Assembly: GCA_030141605.1 (NCBI GenBank)
Contig: JAQGDQ010001255.1
Location: 1 to 51,734, forward strand
Source: Tubiluchus corallicola
Lineage: Eukaryota > Priapulida > Priapulimorpha > Priapulimorphida > Tubiluchidae
Reading direction: 5' to 3'
DNA: 51,734 bases
A program made the translations under genes and the position numbers. Below, in pieces: positions 37,913 through 47,900 of this stretch. Each line of letters opens with the position of its first letter. Position 1 is the first letter of the stretch. The notes under the pieces were generated by a model that had not been told where the DNA came from, ran no database searches, and worked only from the letters and a program-made list of their open reading frames with translations.

Positions 37913-39572
37913 GGCCGCGTTTCCACTGCGTCCGCACAGACACAGACTTTTCTATCCGCACGTGTTACATCCGCAAAAGTTGTTTCCAATGGGACCGCAA
38001 TCATTCGTAAAATACGCCATCAATGAGCCAAAAGTTTGGCGCGAAATTCTAAACATGAGACTTTCTAGAAGAAAGAAGATTTTTAATTTGCCGTGGTGGT
38101 TAAAGAAAAATGCAAGTAAGCGATACAGGAAGCAACAGCCACATTTTTGGGTACATCCAATATTTGAAAACTGTGGGCAGCTAAGTGAATATCATCATTT
38201 GTTGCAACAAGTTGTAATGGATGAAGAAAAGTGCCTTGGTTATTTGAGAATGCAACCTGCAACTTTCCGAATTTTACTTGATTTGTGTTCTGAATATCTT
38301 AAGAAACAGTACGCAAATTTTCGGGATTGTATTTCACCAGAACAGCGCCGTGTAGTTACGCTAGGGTAAACAGAGTCAACAACTAATTAACTGTATCTTA
38401 GCATGAAATTATTATTCAAATTTTCAGAAATATTATTACACGTGTACTATATATAGTTAATGTCTAATTTTAATTATTATCGAGACTTTCAATTTACATT
38501 AACACTTACAATTCACATTTACATTCCACAATAACAATTTGGTTAGCATACATGTGCGTTATGAAACTCGAAACAAAAGAAATGTTGTAATCTTGTGCTT
38601 GCGTTATGCAACAATATAGGTTTCAGCACTGGATAATGAATTCTTGCCTAAGTATTTGGGCTAACAATGGACATCATTCCACCACCATACTCTGGTGCAT
38701 TTTCTTTTACACTTCAATACGAAACTGCAAGTTCTTAAATGGGTCAAGTTGCCGCATCATTGGCACTAAACTCTGAAAAAAGCTCGTGACAATTTTTCAA
38801 TTGGTTGTGAAGACAAACGGTAGCACTTTCAATGAAATCTTGTGCTAAGCCTTAAAATTATCTACTGTAGCGTTTCTCCTTCTTATTACTAATATGTTGC
38901 AGTTGATTATGATTTTGCACGTCCATATGTTGCAATTTTTGCAACGTGTTTTCTAAGGGAATTTAAATAGACTAGTTGAATTCACTTCAAATAAAAAAGT
39001 GGCTTTTATTATAAAACTAACAATGTTTTGAAGCTTATTATTTTCTCCCTGTAACAGCGCAACAAAGCAATGTAATTTTCAGGGCAAAATCGAAATATTG
39101 TGGCAATAGAGAGTATAAGTACATGTATATACTACAAATGTAAAAAATGCATGCATCATAGCATCGGAAAATCAAGCCTAAATTTACAGGAACGTTAATT
39201 TAAAAACAAAACTACATAATAATTATATTCTATCTTGAGTATTAAGCTGAAAGGCCTCTTCGGCCCACAGCTATCTTGTAAAAACCCTGTGGCAGCATTT
39301 GGGATTACTTTTGTCATACAAAAAGGTCTGATCTCCACAGCGTGTACGAACTGTTCGTCCTCCATTATAAAAACGAGCTTATCCGTCCGCACAAAAAAAG
39401 GCCAAACAATTAAAGTGCGGAGCCGTGCGTATACATGGCTTTCCGTGCGGACGCAGTGGAAACGACATACACGTAAAACAATGGTATTCAAAGGCAGGCC
39501 ATTGTATCAATTTTTCCCGTGTGAGTCATATGAAAAAGTCTGTATCTGTGCCAGCGCAGTGGAAACACGGCC
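37913..39572. mobile_element. PIF/Harbinger element, internally deleted
   Basis: A 1660-bp element with inverted termini GGCCGCGTTTCCACTGCG and CGCAGTGGAAACACGGCC, flanked by the TAA target duplication (37910-37912 and 39573-39575) that is diagnostic for PIF/Harbinger. Similarity of the ends continues inward (cacagacacagacttttct versus its inverse). A further copy of the terminal motif, gtgcggacgcagtggaaacg, lies subterminally near 39446-39465. Only the 5' part of a transposase frame remains. Confidence 0.93.
37989..38369 (+). pseudogene. Harbinger transposase N-terminal fragment
   Basis: The open frame starts with ATG at 37989 and encodes FWVHPIFENCGQLSEYHHL and CLGYLRMQPATFRILLDLC, ending with ISPEQRRVVTLG. 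This matches the N-terminal region of PIF/Harbinger transposases (HARBI1-like 'W.HP...GEFHTL', 'F..YFRM....FDELL', 'I.PE.RL..TLR'). The DDE catalytic region is absent. The frame stops at a TAA just after 'CTAGGGTAAAC', which could also be a splice donor in the ancestral element. No DDE exon was found in the rest of the element. Confidence 0.85.
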
Positions 39573-39609
39573 TAACTCCGCCACATTATCGTGTAGCCCA
39601 ATTCTTCCT

Positions 39610-40120
39610 CTTTCCAAAGAGCTATATATTTAGATATATTTATTAGTGTCGAAAATACAAACAAGGCATACGTACAATTTTGAAATATACAAAAAAAAAC
39701 AAGACATATATACAATTTCAATTATGAAATATAATGACACTATAATTATACAAACAAAACAATTACTAATACAACAAATATTATTAAATCTTCCTGTTAG
39801 TTATATTAGTTATTTAATGAAAAGTGTAATGATTAGTATTTAAAATAAATTGTCATTCATTAGGCCTCATTTTCAATGATACTACATAACATAGTATGTT
39901 ATTCATCATGTCTTAAAAAAGCTTTTTCAACATAATCAATAATTGCCTTAATTACTTCTAAATCATTACTTCCCATCAGGAATAAAAAGTTATCAGCATC
40001 GCTCGTAAGGCGAATTCTGGAATAATTACATTGATGTGCTTATATCATTTTCTCTAAGATCATTGTAATATGGACATTTTATAAGAAAGTGTAATTCGTC
40101 TTCAATTTCATTTCTTAACA
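39610..40120 (-). mobile_element. 3' end of a non-LTR retrotransposon (LINE fragment)
   Basis: On the minus strand, 40110-40008 encodes NEIEDELHFLIKCPYYNDLR, the C-terminal zinc-finger-like motif common in animal LINE ORF2 proteins. After a frame shift, 39990-39850 encodes FLFLMGSNDLEVIKAIIDYV and KAFLRHDE then a stop, also typical of LINE C-termini. A 3' UTR of about 240 bp ends in an AT-rich tail near 39612-39640. It is 5'-truncated and broken. It directly abuts the Harbinger element. Confidence 0.72.
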
Positions 40121-40995
40121 GTATGAGCGATGTATATATCTCCCTTTAACACCCCAATCAGTTGCCGTACGGATGTCTTTCCTACGCGTTGTTCCCCTTC
40201 AGTCAAAACTAGAAAAACATCGGCTAGTTGCTGGACTGTGGACACCACGCGGCCTTCCCGGGATGTCCAAATACTCCTACTACACACATCTTTGAGCAGG
40301 CTAACCACCCATTAGCCATCACCGGTCCTCTCGAAATAAAAAGTAAGTTTTGCAGAAAAAACACGGGAAAATGGCCAGTTGTTGACGTTTTTGGTCCTCA
40401 CTTCCTCCCGGTGGACTCGTCGAAAAATGAACCACCAATGTTACAACCTTGGACTGATGTACACCATAGTTAAAGAAAGGACGTCACTTTGCATATAGGA
40501 TTATGTCATGTTACAGCTTTACATAGAAATGTAGAAAGATACATAACAAAAAAATTGGAAAGAACTGTGTATAGAGCATGAAAATTAAATAACTTATACT
40601 GTAAAGCCGCTGTAAAGACATTTTCAGGTAACTGACATTCATTCGAAAATTGTGACGTAACTGGTGGACTTCGTGGCATTTCGTGAATACATAGTGGTTT
40701 GCCGTAAGCGCGTGCTTAAATTATTCACACTTCTGCAACTTACTCAACGTTTATGGAAAAATATCACAAAATTAGCTATCTAATTTTTTTGCAAAAACTG
40801 GTACTTTTGACAGAAGTGCCCTGCTTTTCTTCATGCCAATGAACGATGTTATTTATTATTGGTGGAAGAAGAGCGTTCAAAATGGGAGCAACAAGCGCTT
40901 TAAAGTAATTATATAAATTAAACGATCAAGGCGCCTATCTCACTTTTCTACTTCGCAAAAGGATTAGGCTTTTGTTTAACCTGTAAGCAGCATAG
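40121..40995. other. Unassigned sequence upstream of the LTR element
   Basis: The segment 40121-40480 has higher GC and short ORFs on both strands (40108-40308 minus, 40228-40473 plus) without a motif I recognise; it may be part of an old transposon. From 40485 to 40995 nothing was seen. Confidence 0.4.
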
Positions 40996-41387
40996 TGTAA
41001 TATTCTCTAAAAAATATAATCATCGGAATTTTAATATTGTTTACACGCACTATGGACGCAGCCATTATGGATGCTCTTATGTTATGCACATCTTCGCTAT
41101 TCGGTGAGCACACCAGATGCTGACCGAAAGATAAACACAGGGCGATGAAACTTTAGAACCCGGTGAATTCCCGGTTTGGAAAACAAGAAAATAAAAACAA
41201 AAAGGATCAAACATAAGCTGATAAATTAGATTAAATGTAGACAAACATATGCGCTGTTAAAAAAGAGCAAAACAAATTGATGAAATTATAATTAGAAGAC
41301 TGAAAGTAACAAAGTGTAATGAACAGCCCACCCCTCGGTTACAATGCACAATCCATGGTAACTTAGCGACGCCGACGCTCAGGCGGC

Positions 41388-41395
41388 TATATAAA
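41388..41395 (+). promoter_or_regulatory. LTR TATA box
   Basis: TATATAAA in ggcggctatataaaggg, conserved in the 3' LTR at about 50854. Transcription would start roughly 25-35 bp downstream, near 41420 (ttgaccacacaca). Confidence 0.75.
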
Positions 41396-41477
41396 GGGAG
41401 GGCCAGGCCATTGACCACACACATCCGAACACTTTCAAAGTGATAAAGAACTACAGCAACTAAAGATTCATCTAAAC

Positions 41478-41500
41478 ATGGAAAAGAAGCAGGATGAGAA
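41478..41500 (+). CDS. LTR leader exon: start codon and splice donor of ORF3 mRNA
   Basis: ATG in a strong context (aaacATGg) is followed by 20 more bases up to a consensus donor GTAAGC at 41501. The same ATG and donor (GTAAGT) occur in the 3' LTR at 50945-50968. Read unspliced it is an 8-codon upstream ORF ending in TAA. Spliced to the acceptor at 49057 it continues in frame into ORF3 through a split AA|G codon. The implied intron is 41501-49057. Confidence 0.7.
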
Positions 41501-41564
41501 GTAAGCTTTAACTTACTAGATAAAGCTAGCTTTCAAAACTAGCTAGGATGTGTCAGAATCTAGA

Positions 41565-42475
41565 ACCTAGAAAAGAGTTCCAGAAATGAAAAAAGTTCCA
41601 GAAACACTAGGTTCTAGAAACCAAAAGAGAAGCTAGAAAAGGGTTCCAGGATTAAAGCAGTTGCAGAGACAAAAATAGTTCCAGAAAGTTTCTAGATTTA
41701 AAAGAGTTGCTGAGAGTTCCAGGAAAATCCAAGGTCAAAACAGTTCGAGAAATTTCCTGGAATTAAAAGAGTTGCAGAAATTTCCAGGAATTAAAAGAGT
41801 TGCAGAAAGTTCCTGGAATTAAAAGAGTTGCAGAAAGTTCCTGGAATTAAAAGAGTTCCAGAAAGTTCCTGGAATTAAAAGAGTTGCAGAAAGTTCCTGG
41901 AATTAAAAGAGTTGCAGAAAGTTCCTGGAATTAAAAGAGTTCCAGAAAAAGAGTTGCAGAAAGTTCCTGGAATTAAAAGAGTTCCAGAAAATTCCTGGAA
42001 TGAAAGAGTTCCAGAAAACTCCTGGAATGAAAGAGTTCCAGAATTGAAAAGAGTTGCAGAATTAAAAAGAGTTCCAGAATTGAAAAGAGTTGCAGAATTA
42101 AAAAGAGTTGCAGAATTAAAAAGAGTTCCAGAATTGAAGAGTTGCAGAATTGAAAAGAGTTGCAGAATTAAAAAGAGTTCCAGAATTGAAAAGAGTTGCA
42201 GAATTAAAAGAGTTGCAGAATTAAAAGAGTTGCAGAATTGAAAAGAGTTCCAGAAATGAAAAGAGTTGCAGAAAGTTCCTGGAATTAAAAGAGTTGCAGA
42301 ATTAAAAGAGTTCCAGAATTGAAGAGTTGCAGAATTGAAAAGAGTTGCAGAATTAAAAAGAGTTCCAGAATTGAAAAGAGTTGCAGAATTAAAAGAGTTG
42401 CAGAATTGAAAAGAGTTGCAGAAAATTCCTGGAATGAAAAAGTTCCACTTGAAAAAAAGTTGCAGATCACAAGTT
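41565..42475 (+). repeat. Purine-rich minisatellite inside the 5' LTR
   Basis: Units of 'aaaagagttgcagaatt' (17 bp) and a longer form with 'aaagttcctgg' inserted, alternating gttGcag and gttCcag. The counterpart in the 3' LTR (from about 51040) has a different unit arrangement, so the array has changed since insertion or during reverse transcription. ORFs across it are repeat artefacts. Confidence 0.92.
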
Positions 42476-42979
42476 AGCTAGCTATTGATCCGGGGTTATT
42501 CGAGATCTTATACAAATAAGTGAAAGAAGAGACTGGATCATAGTTTTGCTCACTTTTAGTTAAATATGGAACAGGAACATAGTACAAATACACAGGATTG
42601 GCATGAAAATTGCAACTGCTTAATCTTACTGAAACCTGGACTCTAGCATTCTTTGCATGACCAATTGCAATTGCTATAGAAGATTTCTTTAACTAGAAAC
42701 AAGAATAGTATTGATGATTGTGGATTTTACCTAACTAAAATTAGCTGTATTTTATAGTAAAGCCAATAGAATAAATTATTTTTAATCTTAGTTCACTTGT
42801 TGTTGCTTTTACTCAGTTTAAATTTGAATTACAAGTAGCCTCAAGATATTGTCAAAGCTGAACCCAACATTTTTTTTATGTAAAAATAAAGTAAAATAAA
42901 GTTAGTTGCAGAAGTCAATGATAGGTGGCACTTTAACCTAATATCATACCCTTAAGCCGAGCTGTGCCACACTACATTT

Positions 42980-42997
42980 TGGGGGCTCGTCCGGGAT
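42980..42997 (+). other. Primer binding site, tRNA-Pro
   Basis: TGGGGGCTCGTCCGGGAT is complementary to the 3' end of tRNA-Pro and the same 18 bases are the well-known murine leukaemia virus primer site. It lies 3 bp after the LTR end, as required for minus-strand priming. Confidence 0.95.
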
Positions 42998-43067
42998 TTT
43001 GAATTTTGTTTTGAGGCATTGTGATTCAAACTGAGTAAGAACGGCAAGCTGTAATAAAATTGGTAAA

Positions 43068-44495
43068 ATGACAGCTATATTATCCTACTTAAAATCCTTT
43101 CTGACTTCCACTCCTAAAAGTAGCACTGATACAATTGTGGGAGCACAAAATACAGAGGTCCACACAGAAAATGCTATGCATAAGATGGAAACAGATGGAG
43201 CAGAACAAGATAGAAAATTCAGCAAGAGAAGAGCAACACTCCCAGCAGCACTGCAAAAAGAAGAAAGCTTGCAGCCGACTACATTACAGATAACACCATC
43301 TGTAAAACCAAAAACAACTTTATCCAATCTCGGTACACCTAGTACTGAAAGCAAGCGAAAACGTGCGAGACATACAGGCTGGATTGAAGCACCACCTGTA
43401 GAAGTACATTCACCATGGTCAGAATGGTCAACAGAGGGAAATGCATCAGAAGCTGGTGAAGAAGTAGAACCAAGATGGCCACATATAAGTTATACAACAC
43501 CAAATCAGCCTGAAGTTGGATGGACACCACTGCCCCATCTTACCAGACAGTCAACTCCAACTGCGACAACACAAGCAAAAGGAGCAGGCAAAATACGCAA
43601 AGAAAAGAAGCCTCCTACTTTTAAAACAGGAGATGGCTTGCAGTTCAGACAATTTATTGCAAAGTTTGAACTAGTTGCAAAACACAACAATTGGCCAAGA
43701 ACTGAATGGGTTACCCACCTACCCTTATGCTTGGAAGGGGATGCACTTGAAGTTGCCATGGAAATGGATTTGGATTCTGGTGAAGTGACTTACATGTCAC
43801 TCATCCAAGCACTGGGTAAACGCTTTGATCCGGCTGAACGCATGCTACAACATCGCAGTGAGCTGAGGCATCGAATGAGAAAATTAAGTGAAACTCCGGA
43901 AGAATTTGGAGCTACAGTTCGACGTTTGTTTGGCTTAGCCTATCCTGGTTTGTCAAAAGAAGCTAGTGAAGCTTTACTAATTGATAAATACCTGGAAGGA
44001 CTTGGTGACATAGAAGTCAGAAAGCATGCCAGCCTCCAGGAACCAAAAACGCTTGAGGATGCAATAACAAAAGTTGCACAATATGAGGCAGTGACTAAGG
44101 AGGCCGCCGAAGCTAGAAGCAAGAAGCCGCTACAACCGAGAATCAACCAAGTGAATTATACACACAAAGCATCATCAAGCAAAGAAATAACTTTGGAAGA
44201 AATTATGAAAGAGCTGAACAGTGTAAAATACCAGCTGCGTGAACTCACTAATACTGAAAAACAAGAAAAGAAGTTTAATGTTGAATCAAATATGCAAAAA
44301 CAAAATGAGGTGAGAAATCAAAATGACTGGCGTGCGAAGGTTGAATGTTACTACTGTCACAAGCCTGGACATGTGATGAGATTTTGCAGAGAAAGATTTC
44401 CCAAGATGACACAGTTTTCGATAGCTACATCTCCAAAAAGACCAAGAGAAGAAGCTGTTGGTTCTGAAAACCAGGTACGCAAGCAGTTAAACTAA
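43068..44495 (+). CDS. gag: Gag polyprotein
   Basis: 475 codons. The structural protein forms the particle that packages element RNA. Residues 1-175 are Ser/Thr/Pro-rich and probably disordered. Residues about 180-345 are the Ty3/gypsy capsid-like region (FRQFIAKFELVAKHNNWPR; LIQALGKRFDP; RRLFGLAYPG). A basic region precedes a single zinc knuckle CX2CX4HX4C at C427, C430, H435 and C440. The start ATG at 43068 is the first in this frame after the PBS. The stop TAA at 44493 lies immediately after the slippery heptamer GTTAAAC, so the end of the protein is also the frameshift site. Confidence 0.93.
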   Translation: MTAILSYLKSFLTSTPKSSTDTIVGAQNTEVHTENAMHKMETDGAEQDRKFSKRRATLPAALQKEESLQPTTLQITPSVKPKTTLSNLGTPSTESKRKRARHTGWIEAPPVEVHSPWSEWSTEGNASEAGEEVEPRWPHISYTTPNQPEVGWTPLPHLTRQSTPTATTQAKGAGKIRKEKKPPTFKTGDGLQFRQFIAKFELVAKHNNWPRTEWVTHLPLCLEGDALEVAMEMDLDSGEVTYMSLIQALGKRFDPAERMLQHRSELRHRMRKLSETPEEFGATVRRLFGLAYPGLSKEASEALLIDKYLEGLGDIEVRKHASLQEPKTLEDAITKVAQYEAVTKEAAEARSKKPLQPRINQVNYTHKASSSKEITLEEIMKELNSVKYQLRELTNTEKQEKKFNVESNMQKQNEVRNQNDWRAKVECYYCHKPGHVMRFCRERFPKMTQFSIATSPKRPREEAVGSENQVRKQLN

Positions 44496-44572
44496 AGGAG
44501 ACCGGGCACGGGGCCAGTGTCCCGGTCATGAATACACAGGCCTCAGGAATACTACCTTGCACTGGCCCCGTG
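44486..44572 (+). promoter_or_regulatory. Predicted -1 ribosomal frameshift signal with H-type pseudoknot
   Basis: Slippery site G_TTA_AAC at 44486-44492 sits in the gag frame just before the stop. After a 7-nt spacer comes stem 1, GACCGGG (44500-44506) pairing with CCCGGTC (44521-44527). The loop of stem 1, CACGGGGCCAGTG (44507-44519), is a perfect 13-nt complement of CACTGGCCCCGTG (44560-44572), giving stem 2. The pol frame is -1 relative to gag and is open from the slippery site. Seen in sequence; activity is inferred. Confidence 0.85.
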
Positions 44573-44938
44573 ACGGGAAAGCAAGAGGTAGTTGTAGCTC
44601 TGAACAAAGAAGAAGTAGTTATTCCTCCTCACTCCGATCTGATAAAGAAGAGAAGTGAGAACATTGTAGTTCTACCAGTAGATTATAAATATTGTTGGCA
44701 TGTAGAATTATTAATCAACAGTTTAGATGTAGATTTTGTAATCGATAGTGGAGCCAGTGCTAGCATATTAGATGTTTACATGTATTATAGTATTCCGGAA
44801 GAAGAAAGACCAGTCTTGAAAAGCGCTGAAAAGAATCTTCAAGCAGCTAGTGGACACACACTGATTCAAATGGGAGAAGCTGAATTCCAAGTTATATTAG
44901 CTGGAATAAGTCACACTGATTCAAATGGGAGAAGCTGA
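44528..44938 (+). CDS. pol: Protease region of Pol (first part), frame broken by duplication
   Basis: This -1 frame is open from the frameshift site through 44938 and contains the aspartic protease active-site motif VDFVIDSGASAS (catalytic Asp73 if counted from the ATG at 44528). The real product is probably made by frameshifting from Gag, not from this ATG, which lies in the pseudoknot. The frame ends because of a 55-bp tandem duplication; the flap and the C-terminal 'GLDFL' protease motif lie in the next ORF, one frame away. Confidence 0.85.
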   Translation: MNTQASGILPCTGPVTGKQEVVVALNKEEVVIPPHSDLIKKRSENIVVLPVDYKYCWHVELLINSLDVDFVIDSGASASILDVYMYYSIPEEERPVLKSAEKNLQAASGHTLIQMGEAEFQVILAGISHTDSNGRS

Positions 44939-44970
44939 ATTCCAAGTTATATTAGCTGGAATAAGTACCA
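44861..44970 (+). repeat. 55-bp direct duplication within protease
   Basis: The segment starting ctgattcaaatgggagaagc at 44861-44915 is repeated at 44916-44970 almost without change. Because 55 is not a multiple of three, it shifts the downstream pol frame. One copy must be secondary, since the frames on either side agree if only one is counted. Confidence 0.93.
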
Positions 44971-47900
44971 CTAGTACAATGATTGTCGCTTCCATTGGAG
45001 GGCCTTTCGGAATTTTAGGATTAGATTTTCTTGAACCAAGAAGTGCTGTGCTAGATATGCAGCAAGGAATTCTCCATATTGGTGAAGTTACTATACAATG
45101 TTTCAAGAATTCAGTGGATAGTTCAGACTATGAACATGAGTCTTCTTCAGATAATCAGATTGACTTAGTGTTGCCAGAAAATATTGGTGAAAGGGCAGCT
45201 CCAAAATCTCTGCTCCCTGAGCACTTGCATCAACTAATAGAAGAAATCAGCTCTAAGCTTTCACCTAGTGAGCAATCTTCTCTCATAAATTTGATACAGG
45301 AATATCAGGATATATTTGTGGGGCCCGATAATAAATATGGCAGGACAAACTTGGTAAGACACGTTATTGACACTGGTACTGAGCACCCAGTTAAACAAGC
45401 TCCGAGAAGACTGGCTGAACAGAAAAGAGCCATTGCTGAAGCTGAAATAAATAAAATGCTCAAAGAACAAATTATTGAACACAGCAACAGTCCCTGGGCC
45501 TCACCGATCGTGTTGGTGACTAAAAAGGATGGCTCCACACGATTTTGCGTTGATTATTGTCAGTTAAATGAAAAGACAATTAAAGATGGGTTTCCACTGC
45601 CAAACATTCAAGAGATTTTTGACACATTACGTGGGTCCCACTGGTTCTCTACTTTCGACCTAGCTAGCGGGTATTGGCAAGTTGAAATGGATGAAACGTC
45701 GAAGCCTAAAACAGCTTTTGTTACACGACAAGGATTATTTCAGTTTCGAGTGATGCCGTTTGGCCTTTGTAATGCACCAGCCACATTTGAGAGGTTAATG
45801 GAAGAAGTACTTAGAGGCTTACAATGGAAGAATTGTCTTGTCTATCTCGATGATATTATTGTTTTTGGCAAAAACTTTGAAGAGGCTAAAAATAATTTAA
45901 AGACAGTATTTTCTCGCTTGAGGAAAGCAAATTTGAAAATCAAGCCATCAAAAAGCACACTGTTTCAGACAAGTGTTCGGTTCCTAGGGCATGTAGTGGA
46001 TAGTCAAGGCATCCGATGTGATCCAGACAAAATACTGGCTGTAAAGAATTGGACATTCCCAAAAACACCTACACAAGTACGTAGCTTCTTGGGATTTGCT
46101 TTATATTATAGAAAATTCATTCCACATTTTGCCTCAATTGCAGACCCCCTTACTGCCTTGACAAAGAAAGGAGCAACATTTATTTGGAATGATTCATGTA
46201 TGGCAGCATTTAACACCTTAATAGATCTTTTAACACGAAGTCCTGCATTGGCATATCCAACACAGGAGGGAAAATTCATCTTAGATACAGATGCCAGTAA
46301 CTCTGGGATTGGAGCTGTTTTATCCCAGTTACAAGTCGATGAAGAGAAAGTCATTGCTTATGCTAGTAGGACATTAAACCAGTCACAAAGGCAGTACTGT
46401 ACTACAAAAAAAGAATTACTGGCTGTTATCACATTTGTAAAACAATTCCACCATTATCTATGGGGAAGACATTTTAGGATTCGGACTGATCATGCAGCAC
46501 TAACTTGGCTCATCAATTTCAAGAACCCAGAAGGTATGATAGCAAGATGGTTATCTATTTTAGACACTTATGATTTTAGTGTTGAGCATAGAAAAGGAAC
46601 ACAACATGGGAATGCTGATGGATTATCCAGAAAACCAAATACAAGGGTTAGCAAATGCCCAAGAGAGGACTGTAATGACGACAGGCATAAAGGCACGAAA
46701 GAAGCCCACAGTTCTAAAGAAATTAGCAAGAGGACACGTAACGATATTTTAAAAGTTCCAAACAATGCTGAGTGTGATTTTATCTATGCAATACCAGCTG
46801 GAAATGGAGAAGAGGAAAGCAGTAGTTTCAGAAAAGGTAAAGTAAGATGTAGAAAAGAATGCTTATGCATGGAAGGTAATTCCAGAAAGGGGGAAGATGG
46901 ACTTGACAATGTTTATGAAGACCAGGAAGCAGCGCACAGACTGTGCATAACAGAGGCACCTACTTGTGGAAAGGATGCAGCGCACGACTTGTGTTCTGTA
47001 GAGGCTCCTGGTGATATCAGGGAAGCAGCGCAGAAATCGTGTTTGGTAGAGGCTCCTCCTCATATGGAAGAAGCAGCGCACGATTTGTGTTTAGGAGAGG
47101 CTCCCTATATGGCTGAGGAAGCAGCGCATGGTTCATGTTTTGTAGTGGCTCCCAGCAGAATATTGGCAAGTCAAGAAATAGAGGTAGAAGATGAAGAAGA
47201 GAAAAAGTTTGTTTTAGATTTGTCAAGAGAAGATGTTATTAACATGCAACAGGAAGAGGAAGCAGTTTTGTTATTCAAGGAGTTGAAAGAAGAAGATTTG
47301 GACCGACCCAGCTGGAAAGATGTGAAAGATAAACACCCAGATTTCAAGGCATACTGGAACTTGTTTGATGTATTAGAGGTACGAGATGGATTGCTGTACA
47401 AGAAGTGGGAAACAGATGTAACACCAAGTGCTCCTGTATACCAGATGGTTGTACCAACTGCATTACGAAGGAAATTATTTAGAGCTTTGCATGAAACCAG
47501 AACTGGTGCACACCAAGGAATACAGAGGAGTCTGTCATTATTAAAGCAACGGTATTACTGGCCAGGTTATCAGGCAGACATTAAAAGATGGTGCCTATAT
47601 TGTGCTGCTTGTGCCAGAAGAAAACCTGGAAAAGGACCAAAAAGAGGTAAACTGCAACAACAGAGGGCAACTGGACCATTTGAAAGAATAGCAATAGACA
47701 TTTTAGGACCACTAGAAGAGACTGATAAGAAAAATAAGGTGGTGATGGTCGTCTGTGACTATTTTACAAAATGGGCCGAAGCCTATGCACTTCCTAATCA
47801 CGAGGCATATACTGTTGCAGATGTGTTGGTGACCGAATTTATATGCAGGTTTGGAGTACCAATTCAAATACATAGTGACCAAGGGCCAGACTTTGAGTCA

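Larger units (their letters stand above)
40996..42976 (+). repeat. 5' LTR
   Basis: It begins TGTAATATTC and ends ACACTACA (TG...CA), three bases before the primer binding site, and is 1981 bp long. The start is set by the matching 3' LTR at 50460, which follows a polypurine tract. It holds a TATA box at 41388-41395, a leader ATG and splice donor at 41478-41502, a large minisatellite, and AATAAA at 42885-42890 and 42895-42900. If these mark start and end of transcription, R is about 1.5 kb and U5 about 60 bp. Confidence 0.93.

Noticed and set aside
40108-40473. Short ORFs upstream of the LTR element as a host gene
   Set aside because: They overlap on both strands, have no start context or motif and sit between transposon remnants.
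41912-42470. ORFs 41912-42241 (+) and 42285-42470 (-) as proteins
   Set aside because: They run through the LTR minisatellite; the repetitive peptides follow from the DNA repeat and the frame changes between LTR copies.
43085-43759. Antisense ORFs over gag
   Set aside because: They are shadows of the gag frame with no motif or promoter seen.
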